DNA of 62,000 bases from Neocallimastix lanati (nom. inval.) (lineage: Eukaryota; Neocallimastigomycota; Neocallimastigomycetes; Neocallimastigales; Neocallimastigaceae). Below are positions 58,767 through 62,000 of this stretch, in pieces. A model generated the notes under the pieces. That model was not told where the DNA came from and did not search any database. It worked only from the letters and a program-made list of their open reading frames with translations. Positions within the stretch are counted from its first letter, which is position 1. Each line of letters begins with the position of its first letter. The position numbers and the translations under genes were made by a program. The stretch covers positions 600,001 to 662,000 of the forward strand of contig JACVTC010000033.1 of the NCBI GenBank assembly GCA_016946835.1, written 5' to 3'.

Positions 58767-60083
58767 ATTTAATTACAAGCTAATATTAAATACTTCAAAA
58801 ATAAAAAAATATATATATATTGAAATTATATTCATTTATTTATTAATTCATTTATATATTCATTTAATTACTTTTAAAGCTAAGGCAATATTCATTATAT
58901 ATAAAGGCATAAGTGTAATAACTGAAATCAGAGAAAGATGGAGAAGCTAAATTAAAATTTTTAAAAAACAATTGTAACTTTTTACTGAAAATCAGTGCAA
59001 ATATTGATTCATATTGGGAAGATCCAAATTTTTCTATATGAAATTAGAATTTTATATATATTATTTATTTTAATTATTATAATCTATATCTCAACAGTTA
59101 ATATATAAATTAATAGTCCATCTGAAATAATAAATTATGATAAATGATTCATATTTATTTACTTAAAATATTATAATACCAAATATTAAGTTTGGTATGT
59201 TATTAAAGTGATATTCTAATGAAGTATTTATCGATATGATTTTTTATTTATTTTTTTTTTATTTTCTTCTATTAAATTGATATAAAGATATCAAAAAAAA
59301 GGTTATGATACTAACTTGAAAGTAAAATATAATTCCATAAATGGATAAAACTTAATAAATATGTTAAGAGTTTTCTATTATTATTTATGTACCTTCTTAT
59401 TTTATAATTTTAAATTAATCAGTAATTAGTAGTAGTAATAATATCGAACATTTTAATTTATTCATTTATTTATAATAAAATAGTAATTACAAAATGTAAA
59501 AAAGTAATGATATAAATTTTTATCTTTGATATAGACTTTTATCTGCTATTTTAAGATATAAATTTAATATAATAATATTATTGTAAAATAAATGCATTAA
59601 AGTATATAGTACCTATCCACAGAAATTATTATTTTTCCTTTTTTTTTTTTTTTTTTTTTTAAATTTGCAATTCAAAAAACAATATTATTAAAACTTTGTT
59701 ATTATTATTTTTATTATTATTAATGAATATTGAAATTTTTAGAATTTTTAAATTAAAAAAAAAAAATTTCCATATTTATAATATATATATAATTTTATAG
59801 TATTGTATCTAACACATATAAACATAAACCAAGTAACTTTGAATTAAAATAATAATAATTATATTATAGATAATACATTTTTTATAATGAATTTTTTTTT
59901 TTTTTTTTTATAATTTATAAAAATATACATCCATTGATTTATTTATTAATTATTAAAAATATTAATATATTGAATTTATTATTAAAAAAATATATATATA
60001 ATATATATATAAATTTAATAAAAAATAATCTACTTATTTTTTTTTTATAAAATTTTTTTTAATAAATTTATTTTTAATGTAAA
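57389..60083. other. intergenic region, 5' flank of carrier-like gene
   Basis: AT-rich DNA with TTTA repeats at 57510-57540, an A run at 58730-58764 and a two-copy tandem block listed separately. A less AT-rich patch at 58870-59050 has no clear frame. No gene is supported. Confidence 0.5.
58088..58195. repeat. two-copy tandem repeat, about 53-55 bp
   Basis: Copies with A-run, T-run, GTTATAAATA(T/A)ATCAAAAA and ATATATTTATGA occur at about 58088-58142 and 58141-58195, nearly identical. Confidence 0.8.
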
Positions 60084-60480
60084 GTGTTCTTTCTAGAATT
60101 AAGAGAAATATTATCAGGAGATTCATTTACAATAAATATTTATTATGAAAAAGGAGTTATTATAAATGAATTTGAAGGACTAATAGTAGAGGTTGTTCTT
60201 TTCCATATCGATCAGGTATTGATTCTTTTGGTTGTTAATGTTTTTTTTTTTTTTTTTTTTTATTTTTTTTTCACTATATCATTCAAAAAAATAACTCTAA
60301 AAGAGCTATTACTGATTGGTATAGCGTTGGTAAGAAAATACATTAGACTAATTAATATGAAACATTAGACTTTGAAATCTTTGTCCAAGAAAAATGTGAC
60401 CTCCATGGAAAATTCTGTTATAATACATTTAGAATTTCTCCATTTAATAAAGCGTTAGAATTGAGGTGGAACACAAAATT
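60084..60480 (+). pseudogene. possible IS1595/ISXO2-like DDE transposase relic
   Basis: Across two frames one reads INEFEGLIVEVVLFHIDQ and, after a 20-base T run, AITDWYSVGKKIH then YETLDFEIFV. These vaguely follow the ISXO2-type order (G.IVE(I/V)DE..., then ITD.W..Y..., then NH..NFV). The key acidic residue after IVEV is not preserved, and frames are broken. It could instead be unrelated decayed coding DNA. Confidence 0.25.
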
Positions 60481-61375
60481 AAGCAATAGAAAAAATTTGG
60501 TGACCATATGATATTGTATATGTAATAACAGTTGAGTATCTTTTAATATGATATTTCTTTTGAGAATTCTTCTCATTATTTTTAACTGAGTCATTTTCTT
60601 TAATACATGAGGAAGGATCAATAAACCATAATAAACCAGTATTAACAAAAGATTGAACTTTATTTGTATTAATCATGTTTGAACCAAAAAGTGCAGCAAA
60701 ATATAAATAAAGCTTTGTAGAATAATATATGATTGAATAATATATCTCTTAAAAGGTAAAGGAATCAACCTATTGATGAAGAAAACTGGAGAATAAATAT
60801 AAAGATTTCTGAACTTTACACTTCATAAAGGCAATAATAGGTTTAAGTGAAAAGATCACCTTTCTTTGGAATAGAAACAATTAAAGCAGGGTTCCAGTTA
60901 TTTAGAAACGATTCTTTCCCAGATTTTTATTTAAAAATAATTTCAAGACATTTACCCCCATCAGGAAATCTTTCTTCCAATTCCTTTTTGTTATAAAAAA
61001 AGAAAAGTGCTTTATAAAATTCAATAGGGACCCTATCTGGACCCTGGACCAGGTGATTTATTACTTTTCCTAGATAGTATATAATATTTATAACATCAGA
61101 ATAAGAGATAGATTTATTAATTTTTCATATAATAGGATTATGATGATTATTATGGAAAACATCTGCCCCATAATTACTATTCTATAAAGACTATTATCCA
61201 ATAAAATCTGACGCCAAATCTCTATAATATTCAGCCCGTCGATGTAATTGAACCTCAGAGGAAAATAAATCTTCTCCACTTTTGGATTAGAACAGCAGAA
61301 TGAGGATGGGAGAGTGAATATGCTGGTTTCGCTAATTTTTTAAAATCGTTCCTTCCGTGGTGATAATCCTTAGAA

Positions 61376-61423
<48 letters not shown>

Positions 61424-61653
61424 AACTAATTTCAACAATAATTACTTTATAACGGTTTGAACGAACAGCACTTTTACTTATAATTTTCTTAATAATCTTT
61501 TATAATTTATGATAATGAGTAAAATTGATCCAAATAAGCATCAACATTAGGGCAATCAAAAAAAAAAAAAGTTTAATATTCTTGTATGCTAAATGCTAAT
61601 CATTAGAATGTTTCTTTACATAATATAGGCAATTAAACACGAGTAAAAGCTAT

Positions 61654-61690
<37 letters not shown>

Positions 61691-61780
61691 AATACTATAA
61701 GAAGTATCTATATAAATTTTTTAATCATATCATCCACAGAAGATTTTTCAACACTGGAATCAAATTCATTTGCTAAATGA
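60418..61780 (-). mobile_element. degenerate LINE (non-LTR) reverse transcriptase, internally deleted
   Basis: Read on the minus strand with frameshifts: a linker piece (NVDAYLDQFYSL) near 61540; after the A run, KLAKPAYSLSHPHSAVL near 61330-61280; RRAEYYRDLASDFIG near 61240-61195; NKSPGPG near 61055, one frame off DRVPIEFYKAL; then NNWNPALIVSIPKKGD near 60890-60860. The order APGPDG.P.EFYK ... W..A.I..IPKKGD is that of LINE reverse transcriptase. Soon after comes YIIQSYIIPKLYL ... FGSNMINTNKVQSFVNTGLL (about 60720-60620), which belongs after the catalytic core. The catalytic YADD region between them is therefore deleted. The copy is dead. Confidence 0.75.
61378..61420. repeat. poly-A run, 43 bases
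   Basis: A run inside the LINE relic (poly-T in the element's sense direction). Confidence 0.85.
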
Positions 61781-62000
61781 AAAAATAATAATTTTTAGAG
61801 TTTATAATATTTATTTTTGTATTTTGTAATTACTTATTTTTATGAAATAAAATGTTCAATGTTATTACTACTCCAAAATTACTGATTAATTTAATAATAA
61901 ATAAGAAGATATAGAAATAATAATAAAAATAAACACAATAACATTAGTTAAAAATTTAAATTAAGTTTAAAAAAAAAAAAAAAAACTTTAATTAAAATTA
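61781..62000. other. right edge of window
   Basis: AT-rich DNA; any endonuclease part of the LINE would lie here or beyond, but I cannot identify it. Confidence 0.4.

Overview
The window looks like nuclear DNA of a very AT-rich, intron-rich eukaryote. Non-coding DNA is almost pure A/T, with many homopolymer runs over 30 bases and long TAA/TTA runs. Genes have short GT..AG introns (typical donors GTAAT, GTATAT, GTAAGT). The best guess is an anaerobic gut fungus (Neocallimastigomycota). This rests on the extreme AT content, fungal-type Ty1/copia and LINE relics, and a secreted, bacterial-looking transglutaminase-like protein next to ordinary eukaryotic housekeeping genes. It is an inference from sequence character, not from a database match.

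Layout. 35-2428 (-): RagC/D-type (Gtr2) GTPase, cut by the window edge. 3566-7122 (-): multi-exon coiled-coil protein with a C-terminal membrane segment. 7.1-19.0 kb: gene desert with repeats and one weak retroelement relic. 18986-20170 (+): secreted transglutaminase-like protein. 21.7-26.8 kb: relics of a LINE 3' end and a Ty1/copia element lying next to each other. 28271-29896 (+): RPB5/RPABC1. 31099-31680 (-): APC13. 32236-36932 (+): SF3B1. 37446-38020 (+): a second LINE 3' end. 38748-45993 (-): MOT1/BTAF1. 48397-50168 (+): ER-membrane J protein with a SANT domain (DNAJC1 type). 50890-53430 (-): membrane-anchored acyltransferase-like protein without the HXXXD motif. 55704-57388 (-): SLC25-like carrier. 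60.08-61.78 kb: degenerate LINE reverse transcriptase (-) and a possible transposase relic (+).

The housekeeping genes are not an operon or pathway cluster. They cover TORC1 signalling, transcription (RPB5, MOT1), splicing (SF3B1), the cell cycle (APC13) and ER chaperoning. Most are spaced by 0.5-2.5 kb of low-complexity DNA; APC13 and SF3B1 are divergent across about 555 bp.

Most striking observations: (i) four genes have a first coding exon of only 3-11 nt (RagC and APC13: the ATG alone; SF3B1 10 nt; MOT1 11 nt); (ii) the acyltransferase-like protein lacks both hallmark motifs of its family; (iii) the secreted transglutaminase-like protein has an acidic propeptide with two Lys-Arg sites; (iv) two diverged copies of a LINE tail preserve a conserved domain I do not recognise. 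I found no CRISPR array, tRNA or rRNA, and no clearly new multi-gene system.
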